Assembly (NCBI RefSeq): GCF_000718985.1
Contig: NZ_JODL01000013.1
Coordinates: forward strand, 62,001 to 126,000
From: Streptomyces megasporus
Lineage (GTDB): Bacteria > Actinomycetota > Actinomycetes > Streptomycetales > Streptomycetaceae
Direction of reading: 5' to 3'
DNA: 64,000 bases
The position numbers and the translations under genes were made by a program. Under the pieces are notes generated by a model. The model saw only the letters and a program-made list of their open reading frames with translations. It did no database searches and was not told the origin of the DNA. The first letter of the stretch is position 1. Every line of letters begins with the position of its first letter. Below are positions 1 to 9,544 of the stretch, piece after piece.

Positions 1-146
1 CGGGCCGCGTTCCCGGACGCCTCCCCGGGCGCGTTCCCGCGCCCACGCCGTCCGCGCCGAGGACGCGCGCGGGATCGTCCGCACCGGCACCCGCCCCGGC
101 GCCCACTCCGGCGCCCGCCCCGACATCCGCACCGACGAAGAGGTGA
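1..146 (+). CDS. 3-prime end of an upstream protein (partial)
   Basis: An open frame enters from the left edge and stops at a TGA that overlaps the GTG start of the next gene (GTGA, 143-146), a typical translational-coupling arrangement. The visible 47 residues are almost only Pro, Ala, Thr, Ser and Arg, so they look like a disordered C-terminal tail. No domain is visible and the function cannot be assigned. The coupling suggests it belongs to the same surface-polysaccharide operon as the two genes that follow. Confidence 0.55.
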   Translation, partial: GRVPGRLPGRVPAPTPSAPRTRAGSSAPAPAPAPTPAPAPTSAPTKR

Positions 147-1027
147 ACTCCGTCTTGACCACGTCGCGCACGACCCGAACCACCACACCGTCCGGACGTC
201 CCGGCCGGCTGGACCGGCTGCGCTCATGGCGCCCGTGGCGCGGCTCCACCCTGCCCGCCTGGGCGCCGCCCGCCCTGGGGGCCCTGCTGGGGGTGACCGG
301 CGGAGCGGCGTACGGCCTGCTCGCCACGCCCGAGTACACCGCGACCAGTTACGTGGTCGTGGTGCCCGGCGCGGGATCGGACTCGGCGACGGCCCTGGGC
401 TTCGCCCAGGCGTACGGCCGCGTCGCCACCGACAGCGCCGTCCTGTCCGGGGCGCGGGCCGCCGCCGGGATGTCGGTGGACGCGCTGCGGGACAGCGTGC
501 GGTCGGTCACCTCCCCGGACGCCCCCATGGTGGAGATCACCGGGACCGCGTCGAGCCCCGACCGCGCCGCCGCCGTGTCCAACGCGGTGGCCGACGCCCT
601 GACCAAGAGCGGAAACCTGGCCACCGGCAACACCGGGGTGCAACTGTCGCTGTTCTCACCGGCCTTCGAACCCACCGAGCCCACCTCGCCCTCGGCGCCG
701 CTCTCCGCCGCCGTGGGCCTGTGCGCCGGGGGGCTCGTCGGCTCCCTCGTCCGCCTCGCCGCCCCCCGGGGCCGCCGCGAACCGGAGATCCCGCAGAGCC
801 CCGGAGTGCCCGCCCCCGCGAACGGCGACGACCGGGACGCCAAGTCCGCGACCGTCACCCCGCCGGTCAAACCAGCGTCGGTCAAGCCCACGCCCGCCGC
901 GACCTCCTCCGCCACCGCCACCGCCACCGCGCCCGCGCCGGCGGCCGTCGGCACCCCCTCGGCCCCCGCCCCGGCGGGGAAGCCACAGGGAGAGCGCCGC
1001 CGGCGCAACCGGAGGTCCGTCCGATGA
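143..1027 (+). CDS. Wzz-like polysaccharide chain-length / co-polymerase-type membrane protein
   Basis: 294 aa. A basic N-terminal tail is followed by a membrane segment (about residues 40-60, ALGALLGVTGGAAYGLLA). Next comes an extracellular stretch with the YTATSYVVV element typical of Wzz/YveK-type polysaccharide co-polymerases, and a second membrane segment near 190-205. The C-terminal 90 residues are a Pro/Ala/Lys-rich cytoplasmic tail. No tyrosine-kinase domain is present. It overlaps its neighbours on both sides (GTGA and ATGA). The family sets chain length or supports export of surface polysaccharide. The assignment rests on topology and the short conserved element, so the exact role is an inference. 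Confidence 0.65.
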   Translation: MNSVLTTSRTTRTTTPSGRPGRLDRLRSWRPWRGSTLPAWAPPALGALLGVTGGAAYGLLATPEYTATSYVVVVPGAGSDSATALGFAQAYGRVATDSAVLSGARAAAGMSVDALRDSVRSVTSPDAPMVEITGTASSPDRAAAVSNAVADALTKSGNLATGNTGVQLSLFSPAFEPTEPTSPSAPLSAAVGLCAGGLVGSLVRLAAPRGRREPEIPQSPGVPAPANGDDRDAKSATVTPPVKPASVKPTPAATSSATATATAPAPAAVGTPSAPAPAGKPQGERRRRNRRSVR

Positions 1028-2256
1028 CCGACCGGGCGACCCCACGGGCCCCCGGACCGGCGTCCCGGGCGGCGGGCGCGGCGCCGACCGCCCTCCTGAC
1101 CCGCCCCCGGGACGCCCCCGCCACGCTGCGGGTGACGCTCTGCCGCGATCCGGCGCGCTTCGCCGCCCTGGCCGCGCCGTGGGACGACCTCCACGGCCGC
1201 TGCCGTGCCGCCACCCCCTTCCAGCGGCACGCCTGGCTGTACTCGTGGTGGCTGTCCTACGGCCTTTCGGGACGGCTGCGGCTGGCGCTGGTGCACCGGG
1301 GCGACGAACTGGTGGGCGCCGCCCCGCTGATGTCGGCGTTCCGCCCGCTGCCCGTCCTGGTGCCGCTCGGCGGAGCCATCACCGACTTCTGCGACGTGCT
1401 GCTGGACGACTCCTGCGCCGAGGAGGCGGCGGACGCGCTCGCCCGGGGCCTGTACCGGGCGGCCCGCACCGCCGTGATCGACCTGCGCGAGGTGCGCCCC
1501 GGGGGCCGCGCCGAGCTGCTGTACGACCACTGGCCCGGCCCCCGGCGCCGGCTGACCGACTCGGTGTGCCTCGAACTCCCCGGCGTCCCGATGGACGACC
1601 TCGTCGCCCGGATGCCGGCCGGCGCCGCCCGCCGGATGCGGGGCAAGCTCCGCAGGCTCGACCGGGCGGGCGTCGAGTCCCGCGTCGTGCCCGCGCGCGA
1701 GGTGCCCGCAGCGGTCACCACCCTGCTCAGGCTCCACGTCCTGCAGTGGCAGGGTCGCGGGATCACGCCCGAACACCTCCGGCCCCGGTTCGCCGAGCAC
1801 CTGATCCGGTCCCTCACCGCGATGGCGGGCGACGGCGCCGCCCGGCTCACCGAGTACCGCGTCGACAACCGGGTGGTGGCGGTCAACGCACTGTTGCTCT
1901 CCTCGGACCTGGTGGGCGGCTACCTCTACGGCGCCCATCCCGAACTGCGCGCCAAGGTCGACCTCGCGGCCATGCTGCTGCGGAACGACTCCTCGTGCGC
2001 GGCGGAGACCGGCCGCCGCGTGCTGAGCCTGCTGCGCGGCACCGAACCGTACAAGTCCCACTGGCGGCCCGAGGCCGTCGCCAACCGGCGTCTGCTGCTG
2101 GCCCACTCCGCCCTGGAACCCCTCCTGCGGCTCCACACGGCCCAGCAGAACGCCCGCTCCCGTCTGGCCGACGCGATCCGGGACAGGGAGCCGGGCGAGG
2201 GCGCCCGACGGCCCCGGCCGGAGGGACGGCACGCGAGCCCGGCCGGGGCGCGGTGA
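1024..2256 (+). CDS. GNAT-fold acyltransferase, CelD/BcsL type
   Basis: 410 aa from the ATG that overlaps the previous stop (ATGA). The central part matches the acetyltransferase domain found in CelD/BcsL proteins, a FemAB-like GNAT arrangement common in bacterial exopolysaccharide loci. Visible elements are FQRHAWLYSWW near the N-terminus, a GRLRLALVHRGDELVGAAPLM strand-turn, and a second lobe with LLRLHVLQWQGRGI. Its coupling to a chain-length-type protein suggests it acylates a surface glycan or its lipid-linked precursor. The substrate is unknown. The last 40 residues are low-complexity. Confidence 0.7.
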   Translation: MTDRATPRAPGPASRAAGAAPTALLTRPRDAPATLRVTLCRDPARFAALAAPWDDLHGRCRAATPFQRHAWLYSWWLSYGLSGRLRLALVHRGDELVGAAPLMSAFRPLPVLVPLGGAITDFCDVLLDDSCAEEAADALARGLYRAARTAVIDLREVRPGGRAELLYDHWPGPRRRLTDSVCLELPGVPMDDLVARMPAGAARRMRGKLRRLDRAGVESRVVPAREVPAAVTTLLRLHVLQWQGRGITPEHLRPRFAEHLIRSLTAMAGDGAARLTEYRVDNRVVAVNALLLSSDLVGGYLYGAHPELRAKVDLAAMLLRNDSSCAAETGRRVLSLLRGTEPYKSHWRPEAVANRRLLLAHSALEPLLRLHTAQQNARSRLADAIRDREPGEGARRPRPEGRHASPAGAR

Positions 2257-2447
2257 GGGGGACCCACGCCCCGGCCCGCGGGCCAGTGCCGCGTCAGCCA
2301 GGGTTCGCCCCGCTCGCCGCCCCGGCACGCACGCTCGCCGCGTTGGCCGAAAGCCCGGGTGGGGACGACTACATGCGGCTTCCGGCCGCCTTGCGATCGC
2401 ACGCACCAGGACGCCTCGCCACCGGGCGAACCCCGACCGACGCGGCA

Positions 2448-3611
2448 CTAGGGCCTCCGTCCCCAGGAGAAGCTGACGCACAGTCGCCGATCGCCGAACC
2501 ACCCGCCGAACCAGTCGCCCAGGTCCACGCAGAACCCGGGGCGTCCGGGCCGGTGCCGGCCGGGGGTCAGCGCCTCCCGGAAGACGGCGGAGGACTTCGG
2601 GTTCTCGGAGCAGCGCCACACACCGTGCGGGCAGTAGTCGCTGATGGTGTGGTAGAGCGGCCTCTGCCGGTGGATCCACGCCAGCATGCGGCGCATGTAC
2701 TCGACGTTGTCGCCCCTGCGGAACAGACCCCATTCGGGGTAGGAAATGGGTTTTCCGCGTTCCCGGGCGAAATCCACCTGGTGTTGCAGGCCGAAGGGCT
2801 GCTTCACCTGGTCCTCGAAACTCTCGCCCGGCTGTTGGTCGTAGGAGTCCATTCCGATGATGTCCACCACGTCGTCACCGGGATAGCACTCGGTCCAGCC
2901 GATGGCGTCCCTTCCGCGGCTGGGAGCGAAATCGAAGCGGAATTTCTGTCCGTCCACCGACCGCATGGTGGCGACGATGCGCCTCCAGTACGCCTTCCAG
3001 CCCTCCGGGTCCGGCGCGCAGCGGTGGGTGTAGGTGATGCCGTTCATCTCCCAGCCCAGCACGATCACCGTGTCGGGGACGCCCAGTTCGACCAGGTGTC
3101 GGGCCAGGGTGCGGAAGTGGCGGTCGAAGTGACCGTCGACGCCGTGGCGGATCAGCCGACGCACCTCGTGGTCGGGGACCCCCTCCTCGTTGCGCGCCTG
3201 CATCGGCACGTTGAGCACGAGCATCCGGTCGGGCTCGGCGCGTCGCCACTGTGCCCAGGGCCGCAGGAAGTCCTTGTTCCCCTCGATGCGTTCCCAGGTG
3301 TCGCCCGGCATGTAGGTGTGTCCCACCCGCACCCGCGCGCCGCCGAGCCACGCGCCGAACTCCGCGATCCGCCGCACCCCGTCGGAGCCCGAGCCGAGGA
3401 AGGCGCCCATGGCGGTGTCGTGGATTCTCCTCGGCGCGGACGACTTCGCGTCGCCGCTCTGCCAGGTGTTGGTCGCGACGGCGCCTCCCACGACGAGCGC
3501 CCCGGCGGTGACGGCACCGACGCAGGCGGTCGTCAGCCTCCGGCGCCGGCGGGGCGCCGTCGGCCTGCGGTGCCGGCCGGGACCGCCCGGTCTGCGGTGT
3601 CCTTGGGGCAT
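2448..3611 (-). CDS. Secreted or anchored GH26-like beta-mannanase/endoglycanase
   Basis: 387 aa from the ATG at 3611, chosen because GAGGAGG lies 6 bases upstream; a longer open frame exists but lacks a ribosome site. An Arg-rich N-terminus and a membrane segment (about 27-48) suggest a signal anchor or Tat-like export. The catalytic part carries the two GH26 landmarks, VLGWEMNG (acid/base Glu) and ISYPEWGLF (nucleophile Glu). The family hydrolyses beta-mannans or related glucans. It lies convergent to the acyltransferase and divergent from the ATP-grasp gene, so it may trim the locally made polysaccharide rather than attack plant mannan. Confidence 0.75.
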   Translation of the reverse strand: MPQGHRRPGGPGRHRRPTAPRRRRRLTTACVGAVTAGALVVGGAVATNTWQSGDAKSSAPRRIHDTAMGAFLGSGSDGVRRIAEFGAWLGGARVRVGHTYMPGDTWERIEGNKDFLRPWAQWRRAEPDRMLVLNVPMQARNEEGVPDHEVRRLIRHGVDGHFDRHFRTLARHLVELGVPDTVIVLGWEMNGITYTHRCAPDPEGWKAYWRRIVATMRSVDGQKFRFDFAPSRGRDAIGWTECYPGDDVVDIIGMDSYDQQPGESFEDQVKQPFGLQHQVDFARERGKPISYPEWGLFRRGDNVEYMRRMLAWIHRQRPLYHTISDYCPHGVWRCSENPKSSAVFREALTPGRHRPGRPGFCVDLGDWFGGWFGDRRLCVSFSWGRRP

Positions 3612-3874
3612 TTCGTGCCTCCTCGCTGCGTCGCCGGAACGGCGTGCCCTTGTTTCCCCGCCCCTGCATCCGTTCCTTTCCGACACTAATCGGAGGATCT
3701 GCAGAATGAGCCGCCCGACTGCTTTCTGATAACCCGTTCGCGATTTTCGTCGCTCACTCGGACGAGCCGCGCGAGGAAAATCTCCCGCACTGTCAACGTT
3801 GAGAACAGATAAACCGGCGAGACCACGGACGAGGTCTCCCGGCACACCGTCAGGAAAACCGAGGAATCCTCACC
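3612..3874. promoter_or_regulatory. Divergent promoter region with a TCAACGTTGA palindrome
   Basis: 263 bp between the GH26 gene and the ATP-grasp gene, clearly less GC-rich than its surroundings. It contains the perfect 10-bp palindrome TCAACGTTGA (3793-3802), about 75 bp before the ATP-grasp ATG, flanked by a TGT/ACA pair. A second AT-richer block at 3680-3760 would suit the GH26 promoter. A further ATG at 3669 has a good ribosome site but opens a different frame, so it is not used here. The regulator is unknown. Confidence 0.4.
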
Positions 3875-5293
3875 ATGTCGCCACCGTTCGACACCGAAGT
3901 TCCCGTGCTGCTGCTACGGCTCGACCGGAATCCCTTCCACCACGGCACGTTGGGAGCCATCAGGTCCCTGGGCCGTGCCGGTGTCGAGGTCCACGCCGTC
4001 GTCGACTCCCCGATGTGCCCCATCGGCCGCTCCCGTTATTTGCACCGGGGCCACCACCTGCCGGCGAACGGTGTGCGCCGCACGGGCGGGACGGTCGCCG
4101 TCGACGCGATGCCGGAGGAGCGCCTGGAGGCGACACTCCGTCAGATCTCCGATCGCATCGGGCGGACCGCCGTGTTGATCGCCATGGACGACATGGGCGC
4201 CATCGCCACGGCTCGCCTCGCCGACCGGCTCTCCGACCGTTTCCTGCTGCCCGCCCAACCCCCCGAACTGCCGGAGCGGGTGGCGGACAAGGCGGAACTC
4301 GCCGAACTCTGCCGCCACCTGGACGTGCCGCACCCGGAGACCGTGGTGCCGCGCAGCGCCGCGGAAGCGGCGGCCGCCGCCGAGGAGTTGGGGCTCCCCC
4401 TGATCGCCAAGTGGAGTCGCCCCTGGCTGCTGCCCCACGGCAGCGGACTGCGCAGCACCACCGTGGTGAACACGGTCGAGGAGGCGCGCGCCCTGTACGG
4501 CCGTGTCGGCGAGGCGGGCAGCCCGCTGCTGCTCCAGCGCCGCGTGCCCGGCGGACGGGGAACCGACTGGTTCTTCCACGGCTGCTTCGGCGAGGGAGCG
4601 GTCTGCCTGATCGGCGGGGCCGGCCGCAAGGACCACTCCTGGCCGGTGAACGCCGGACTGACGGCCGTCGGCCGGTGGCTGCCGAACCCCGATGTCGAGG
4701 AGGCGGCACACCGGTTGGCCGAGCACCTGGACTACCGGGGCATCCTCGACCTGGACTTCCGGTTCGACAGCGCCACCGGCGCCTACCGACTGCTGGACTT
4801 CAACCCGCGCCCCGGCGCGCAGTTCAGACTGTTCACCGACCGGGCGGGGCTGGACGTCGTCCGGGCCCTCCACCTGGACCTCACCGGACGCACCGTCGTC
4901 CCGTCCCCGCCGGTGCCCGGCCGGGTCTTCGTGGCGGAGAACTACGCCCTCCTCTCCTCGCTGGTCGCGCTGCCCTCCACGGCCCGGCCGTTCGCCGCCC
5001 GACGCGACCGGACGTCCTCCGCCCACGGCGGCCGGCGGGAGACCCGGCAGGAGACCCGGCGGGAGACGGAGACCGCCTGGTTCGCCGCCGACGACCCGGC
5101 CCCCTTCCTCGCGATGACCACGACCTGGCTGGGCCAGGGCGGACGCAAGGCGCTGCGACGCACGCGGCGGCGCGTCCTGGGCCCGCCCCGACAGCGACGT
5201 TCCGAACCGGTGCCGGGGGGAGCCGAGCGTCCGGCACGCTCCGATGCCCACGACCACGCGGGCGACCACGGCACGACACCCTCACGACGATGA
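3875..5293 (+). CDS. ATP-grasp domain carboxylate ligase, substrate unknown
   Basis: 472 aa; GAGGA sits about 10 bases before the ATG. The N-terminal third is a Rossmann-like pre-ATP-grasp domain (VLLLRLDRNPFHHGTLGAIRSLG). It is followed by an ATP-grasp fold with LPLIAKWSRPW and the metal-binding DLDFRFDSATGAYRLLDFNPRPG. ATP-grasp enzymes join a carboxylate to an amine or thiol through an acyl-phosphate. The C-terminal 60 residues are Arg/Glu-rich and unlike the family core. The next gene, an FAD oxidoreductase, overlaps or abuts it. The pair has the look of an amide-bond-plus-oxidation cassette modifying a surface molecule, but no substrate can be read from the sequence. Confidence 0.7.
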   Translation: MSPPFDTEVPVLLLRLDRNPFHHGTLGAIRSLGRAGVEVHAVVDSPMCPIGRSRYLHRGHHLPANGVRRTGGTVAVDAMPEERLEATLRQISDRIGRTAVLIAMDDMGAIATARLADRLSDRFLLPAQPPELPERVADKAELAELCRHLDVPHPETVVPRSAAEAAAAAEELGLPLIAKWSRPWLLPHGSGLRSTTVVNTVEEARALYGRVGEAGSPLLLQRRVPGGRGTDWFFHGCFGEGAVCLIGGAGRKDHSWPVNAGLTAVGRWLPNPDVEEAAHRLAEHLDYRGILDLDFRFDSATGAYRLLDFNPRPGAQFRLFTDRAGLDVVRALHLDLTGRTVVPSPPVPGRVFVAENYALLSSLVALPSTARPFAARRDRTSSAHGGRRETRQETRRETETAWFAADDPAPFLAMTTTWLGQGGRKALRRTRRRVLGPPRQRRSEPVPGGAERPARSDAHDHAGDHGTTPSRR

Positions 5294-5310
5294 GAGAGCG
5301 GGAATCAACC

Positions 5311-6570
5311 ATGTACGACCTGGTAGTGGTGGGCGCGGGCCCCTACGGGCTGTCGATCGCGGCCCACGCGGCGGCGGCCGGACTCACCCTGCGCACCTTC
5401 GGCCGCCCGATGGCCTCCTGGCGGGACCACATGCCCGAGGGGATGTTCCTCAAGTCCGAGCCCTGGTCCTCCAACCTGTCCGACCCCGCGGGCGAGCACA
5501 CCCTGGCCGACTACTGCGCCTCGCGGGGCCTGAGAGCCGAGCACGGCAGACCGTTGCCGATCGGCGTCTTCACCGAGTACGGCCTGTGGTTCACGGAGCG
5601 CGTCGTGCCGGAGGTCGAGGAGGAGACCGTCACCTCCGTGCGCCCCCGGGCGGACGGTTTCCTGGTGGAGACCGAGAGGGGACAGCGGGTCGCGACCCGG
5701 ACCGTCGCCCTGGCCGTCGGCGTGATGCCCTTCGTCCACCGTCCGGAGGCCCTGCGGGCGCTGCCGCGCGAACTGGCCTCGCACAGCAGCCACCACCGGG
5801 ACCTGTCCGGGTTCCGGAACCGGGACGTGACGGTGATCGGCGCCGGGCAGGCGGCCCTGGAGACCGCCGCGCTGCTGGCCGAGTGCGGGGCCCACCCCCG
5901 GGTGGTGGCCCGCGCCGACCGCGTCAACTGGAACACCCCGCCGCAGCCCCTGGAACGGTCCCTGCTGCGCTCCCTGCTCGACCCGCACTGCGGACTGGGC
6001 ACCGGGTGGTCGAGCTGGGTGTGGTCCGAGACGCCCTGGGCGGTCCGTCGGCTGCCCGGCGCCCTGCGGAGCAGGATCGCGGCCACGGCGCTGGGCCCGG
6101 CCGGCGCCTGGTGGCTGCGCGAGCGCGTCGAGAGCAAGATCCCCGTGCTGCTCGGGCAGCGACTGCGGGCGGCCGTCCCGGCGGGCGGGGGAGTGCGGCT
6201 GACCCTGGACACCACGGCCGGGACGAACACCCTGGACACCGACCACGTGGTGGCCGCCACCGGCTTCGTCCCGGACATCGGGCGGCTGGGCCTGCTGGAC
6301 CCGTCCGTCCGCAACCGTCTGCGGCCGGCGGGGACCACCCGGGCGCCGGAGGTGGACGGCCGCTTCGAGTCCTCCGTGCCCGGACTGTTCTTCGCCGGTC
6401 TGCTCACGGCCCCGTCGTTCGGCCCCGCCATGCGGTTCGTCCACGGGGCGGGCTTCACGGCGGAGCGGCTGGTGCGCGGCGTCCGGCGGCGACTGGGCGA
6501 CCGGCGCTCCGCCGCGGTGCCCGGCACGCGGCGCTCCCAGCGCTCCCGGGCCACCGCCGCCCTGAGCTGA
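5311..6570 (+). CDS. FAD-dependent NAD(P)-binding oxidoreductase
   Basis: 419 aa. The N-terminal FAD motif is VVVGAGPYGLSIAAHAAAAG, and a second nucleotide-binding motif VTVIGAGQAALETAALLAE lies near residue 175, followed by a C-terminal ATGFVPD segment. This is the layout of flavin monooxygenases and N-hydroxylases of the pyridine-nucleotide-disulfide superfamily. An upstream in-frame ATG at 5290 overlaps the stop of the ATP-grasp gene; 5311 is preferred because GCGGGA lies before it. Translational coupling with the ATP-grasp gene implies they act on one product. Substrate unknown. Confidence 0.72.
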   Translation: MYDLVVVGAGPYGLSIAAHAAAAGLTLRTFGRPMASWRDHMPEGMFLKSEPWSSNLSDPAGEHTLADYCASRGLRAEHGRPLPIGVFTEYGLWFTERVVPEVEEETVTSVRPRADGFLVETERGQRVATRTVALAVGVMPFVHRPEALRALPRELASHSSHHRDLSGFRNRDVTVIGAGQAALETAALLAECGAHPRVVARADRVNWNTPPQPLERSLLRSLLDPHCGLGTGWSSWVWSETPWAVRRLPGALRSRIAATALGPAGAWWLRERVESKIPVLLGQRLRAAVPAGGGVRLTLDTTAGTNTLDTDHVVAATGFVPDIGRLGLLDPSVRNRLRPAGTTRAPEVDGRFESSVPGLFFAGLLTAPSFGPAMRFVHGAGFTAERLVRGVRRRLGDRRSAAVPGTRRSQRSRATAALS

Positions 6571-6741
6571 CCACCACCGTCCCCGTTCCCGGCCCGGCCC
6601 CGCCCCGGCGCCCGGCGTCCTTCGCGCCGAACGCCGGGGACGGGGCCGGTTCGTGCGGGGTTGGTCCGTGCCGGTCCGGACGGAGCGACCGTTCGTCCCG
6701 TCACACGTCTTGACGCGGCCCGGTGGGCACCCCACGATGCA

Positions 6742-6755
6742 TGGGAGCGCTCCCA
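6742..6755. promoter_or_regulatory. CebR-type operator
   Basis: Perfect 14-bp palindrome TGGGAGCGCTCCCA, 78 bp before the GH9 start codon. This is the established binding site of the cellobiose-responsive LacI-family repressor CebR in Streptomyces. The same 14-mer recurs at 18365 before the GH12 gene. The cebR gene itself is not in the window. Confidence 0.9.
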
Positions 6756-6832
6756 GCCCCATTCCGGAGCGTCGCACCGTCATGCCGTCGCATCGTCCCA
6801 CCCGTTCCACCCCCCGCCGGAAGGACCGAACT

Positions 6833-9505
6833 GTGACACCTCATCCGCCCCACCAGCCCCAAGGGCCGGGCCGTCCACGCCGCGGCGGACGCCGCGCGCT
6901 GGGCGCGCTGGCGGCCGTCGGACTGTTGGTCGGTGCCCTCACCGCCCCCGCCGTCGCCCAGGCCGCCGACGGCCCCGAGCTGATATCCAACGGCGACTTC
7001 TCACAGGGCACCACCGGCTGGTGGTGGACGGAGAACAGCCCCGGTTCGGTCGTGGCCGGCCGCCTGTGCGTCGACGTGCCCGCCGGCACGGAGAACGCCT
7101 GGGACGCCATCGTCGGGCAGAACGACATCCCGCTCGCCGCCGGCGAGGGCTACGAGCTGAGCTTCACCGCGAGCGCCACCTCGCCCGTCACCATCCGCAC
7201 CAACGTGCAGATGGCCACCGAGCCCTGGACCACGGAGCACTCCTCGGCGGACCGGATCGGGTCGGAGGCGCAGACCTTCACCCACGTCTTCACCTCGAAC
7301 GGCGACCACGAGGCCGCCCAGCTCGCCTTCCAGATCGGCGGCAGCGAGAAGGCGTACACCTTCTGCCTGGACGACGTCTCGCTCGTCGGCGGCGCCGAAC
7401 CGCCCGCGTACGAGCCCGACACCGGATCGCCCGTCCGGGTCAACCAGGTCGGCTACCTCACCGAGGGACCCAAGAGCGGCACCTTCGTCACCGACAAGAC
7501 CAGCGCCCTGACCTGGACCCTCAAGGACGCCTCCGGCGCCACCCGGGCGACCGGCACCACCACCCCCAAGGGCGTCGACCCGACCTCCCGGCAGAACGTC
7601 CACACCTTCGACTTCGGCGACTTCACCAAGGCCGGCGAAGGCTACACCGTCACCATCGACGGCGAGACCAGCGAGCCCTTCGACATCGGCGACGACCTGT
7701 ACGCGTCGCTCCGCTCGGACGCGCTCGCGTACTTCTACCACAACCGCAGCGGCATCGAGATCGACGCCGACCTCGTCGGGGAGAAGTACGCGCGCCCGGC
7801 CGGCCACGTGGGCGTGGCGCCCAACCAGGGCGACACGAAGGTCCCGTGCCAGCCGGGGGTGTGCGACTACACCCTCGACGTCTCCGGCGGCTGGTACGAC
7901 GCCGGTGACCACGGCAAGTACGTCGTCAACGGCGGCATCTCCGCCGCCCAGGTGATGTCCACCTACGAGCGCACCCTCACCACCGAGAACACCGGCGGCG
8001 AGAAGCTCGGCGACGGCAGGCTGCGGGTGCCCGAGCGCGGCAACGGCGTCCCGGACATCCTGGACGAGGCCCGCTGGCAGATGGACTTCCTGATGAAGAT
8101 GATGGTGCCCCAGGGCGAGGAGTTCGCCGGCATGGCGCACCACAAGATCCACGACAGGGCGTGGACGGGCCTGCCGCTCCGCCCCGACCAGGACCCGCAG
8201 CCGCGCGAGCTGCACCCGCCGTCCACCGCCGCGACCCTGAACGTGGCCGCCTCCGCCGCCCAGTGCGCCCGCCTCTTCGAGGACCACGACGCACGGTTCG
8301 CCGCCCGCTGCCTGACGGCCGCCGAGACCGCCTGGGCCGCCGCCAAGAAGCACCCGAACAAGCTCGCCGACCCCGACGACGGCATCGGCGGCGGCGCCTA
8401 CAGCGACAACGACGTGCGGGACGAGTTCTACTGGGCCGCCGCGGAACTGTTCGTCACCACCGGCAAGGACACCTACCGCCAGGAGATCCTGAACTCCCCG
8501 CTGCACGGCGACACCGACGCCGTCTTCCCGCGCGGCGGCCTCTCCTGGGGCGCCACCGCCGGCCTGGGCGCCCTGAGTCTGGCCACCGTGCCCAACAAGC
8601 TGACCGACGCCCAGCTCAAGGGCGTGCGCGCCATGGTCACCGAGGCCGCCGACGGCTACGCCGCCGACTCCCGCGGCACCGCCTACGGCGTGCCCTACGC
8701 CCCGGAGAACAACCACTACGTGTGGGGCTCCAACAGCCAGGTCCTCAACAACATGGTCGTCCTGGCCACCGCGCACGACCTGACCGGCGAGTCCGCCTAC
8801 CGCGACGCGGTGCTGCGCGGCCTGGACTACCTGCTGGGCCGCAACCCGCTCAACCAGTCCTACGTCACCGGCTACGGCGAGCGGGACTCCCGCAACCAGC
8901 ACCACCGGTTCTGGGCGAACCAGCTCGACCCCGACCTGCCCAACCCCGCGCCCGGCTCCGTCGCGGGCGGCCCGAACGTCGAGATCCAGGACCCGGTCGC
9001 CCAGGACAAGCTCAAGGGCTGCGCCCCGGCGATGTGCTACATCGACGACATCGAGTCCTGGGCCACCAACGAGATCACCATCAACTGGAACGCCCCGCTG
9101 GCCTGGATCGCCTCCTACGCGGACGACCTCGGCCCCGGCGGCCCCGGTGACGGCGACGGTCAGGAGCCGGGTGACCCGGACGAGACCCCGTCCTGCGAGG
9201 TCACCTACACCTCGCACCGCTGGAACAACGGTTTCACCAGCAACGTGACCGTGAAGAACACCGGCACCACCACGCTCGGCGGCTGGGAGCTCGCCTGGGC
9301 CTTCGCGGACGACCAGAAGATCACCCAGGTCTGGAACGCCCAGATCACCCAGACGGGACGGAACGTCGTCGCCAAGCCCGTCCAGTGGAACGGCACCATT
9401 CCCACGGGCGGCACGGTGAGCTTCGGCTTCAACGGCACCGCAAGCGGCCAGGCGGCGAACCCGACGGCCATCTCCCTGAACGGGAAGGCCTGCACGGTCA
9501 AGTGA
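6833..9505 (+). CDS. Secreted GH9 cellulase with CBM4/9-like, Ig-like and CBM2 modules
   Basis: 890 aa from a GTG preceded by AAGGA. A Tat-like signal (RRGGRRALGALAAVG, cleavage after AQA near residue 45) leads to a CBM4/9-type module (about 47-190), an N-terminal Ig-like domain (about 195-290), and the GH9 (alpha/alpha)6 catalytic domain (about 295-765). The catalytic domain carries GGWYDAGDHGKY (catalytic base Asp region) and NEITINWNAPLAW (acid Glu). A short Gly/Asp/Pro linker then leads to a C-terminal CBM2 (about 785-890) with Cys at each end. It should cut cellulose endo- or processively outside the cell. The upstream CebR box predicts induction by cellobiose. It is followed by a strong hairpin. 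Confidence 0.93.
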   Translation: MTPHPPHQPQGPGRPRRGGRRALGALAAVGLLVGALTAPAVAQAADGPELISNGDFSQGTTGWWWTENSPGSVVAGRLCVDVPAGTENAWDAIVGQNDIPLAAGEGYELSFTASATSPVTIRTNVQMATEPWTTEHSSADRIGSEAQTFTHVFTSNGDHEAAQLAFQIGGSEKAYTFCLDDVSLVGGAEPPAYEPDTGSPVRVNQVGYLTEGPKSGTFVTDKTSALTWTLKDASGATRATGTTTPKGVDPTSRQNVHTFDFGDFTKAGEGYTVTIDGETSEPFDIGDDLYASLRSDALAYFYHNRSGIEIDADLVGEKYARPAGHVGVAPNQGDTKVPCQPGVCDYTLDVSGGWYDAGDHGKYVVNGGISAAQVMSTYERTLTTENTGGEKLGDGRLRVPERGNGVPDILDEARWQMDFLMKMMVPQGEEFAGMAHHKIHDRAWTGLPLRPDQDPQPRELHPPSTAATLNVAASAAQCARLFEDHDARFAARCLTAAETAWAAAKKHPNKLADPDDGIGGGAYSDNDVRDEFYWAAAELFVTTGKDTYRQEILNSPLHGDTDAVFPRGGLSWGATAGLGALSLATVPNKLTDAQLKGVRAMVTEAADGYAADSRGTAYGVPYAPENNHYVWGSNSQVLNNMVVLATAHDLTGESAYRDAVLRGLDYLLGRNPLNQSYVTGYGERDSRNQHHRFWANQLDPDLPNPAPGSVAGGPNVEIQDPVAQDKLKGCAPAMCYIDDIESWATNEITINWNAPLAWIASYADDLGPGGPGDGDGQEPGDPDETPSCEVTYTSHRWNNGFTSNVTVKNTGTTTLGGWELAWAFADDQKITQVWNAQITQTGRNVVAKPVQWNGTIPTGGTVSFGFNGTASGQAANPTAISLNGKACTVK

Positions 9506-9544
9506 CCTGACCCACCGCGCCGGCGGCGCCCGCCGCGCGCCGAA

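Noticed and set aside
349..2733. Long minus-strand open frame opposite the polysaccharide genes
   Set aside because: It is the shadow of the plus-strand genes, with low-complexity Arg/Gly/Pro composition and no domain; length alone is not evidence at this GC content.
2875..3669. ATG at 3669 with a good GGAAAGGA site opening a 264-codon frame
   Set aside because: The frame overlaps the GH26 gene out of phase, is Arg/Pro-rich in the way of GC-rich shadow frames, and GH26 has its own better start at 3611.
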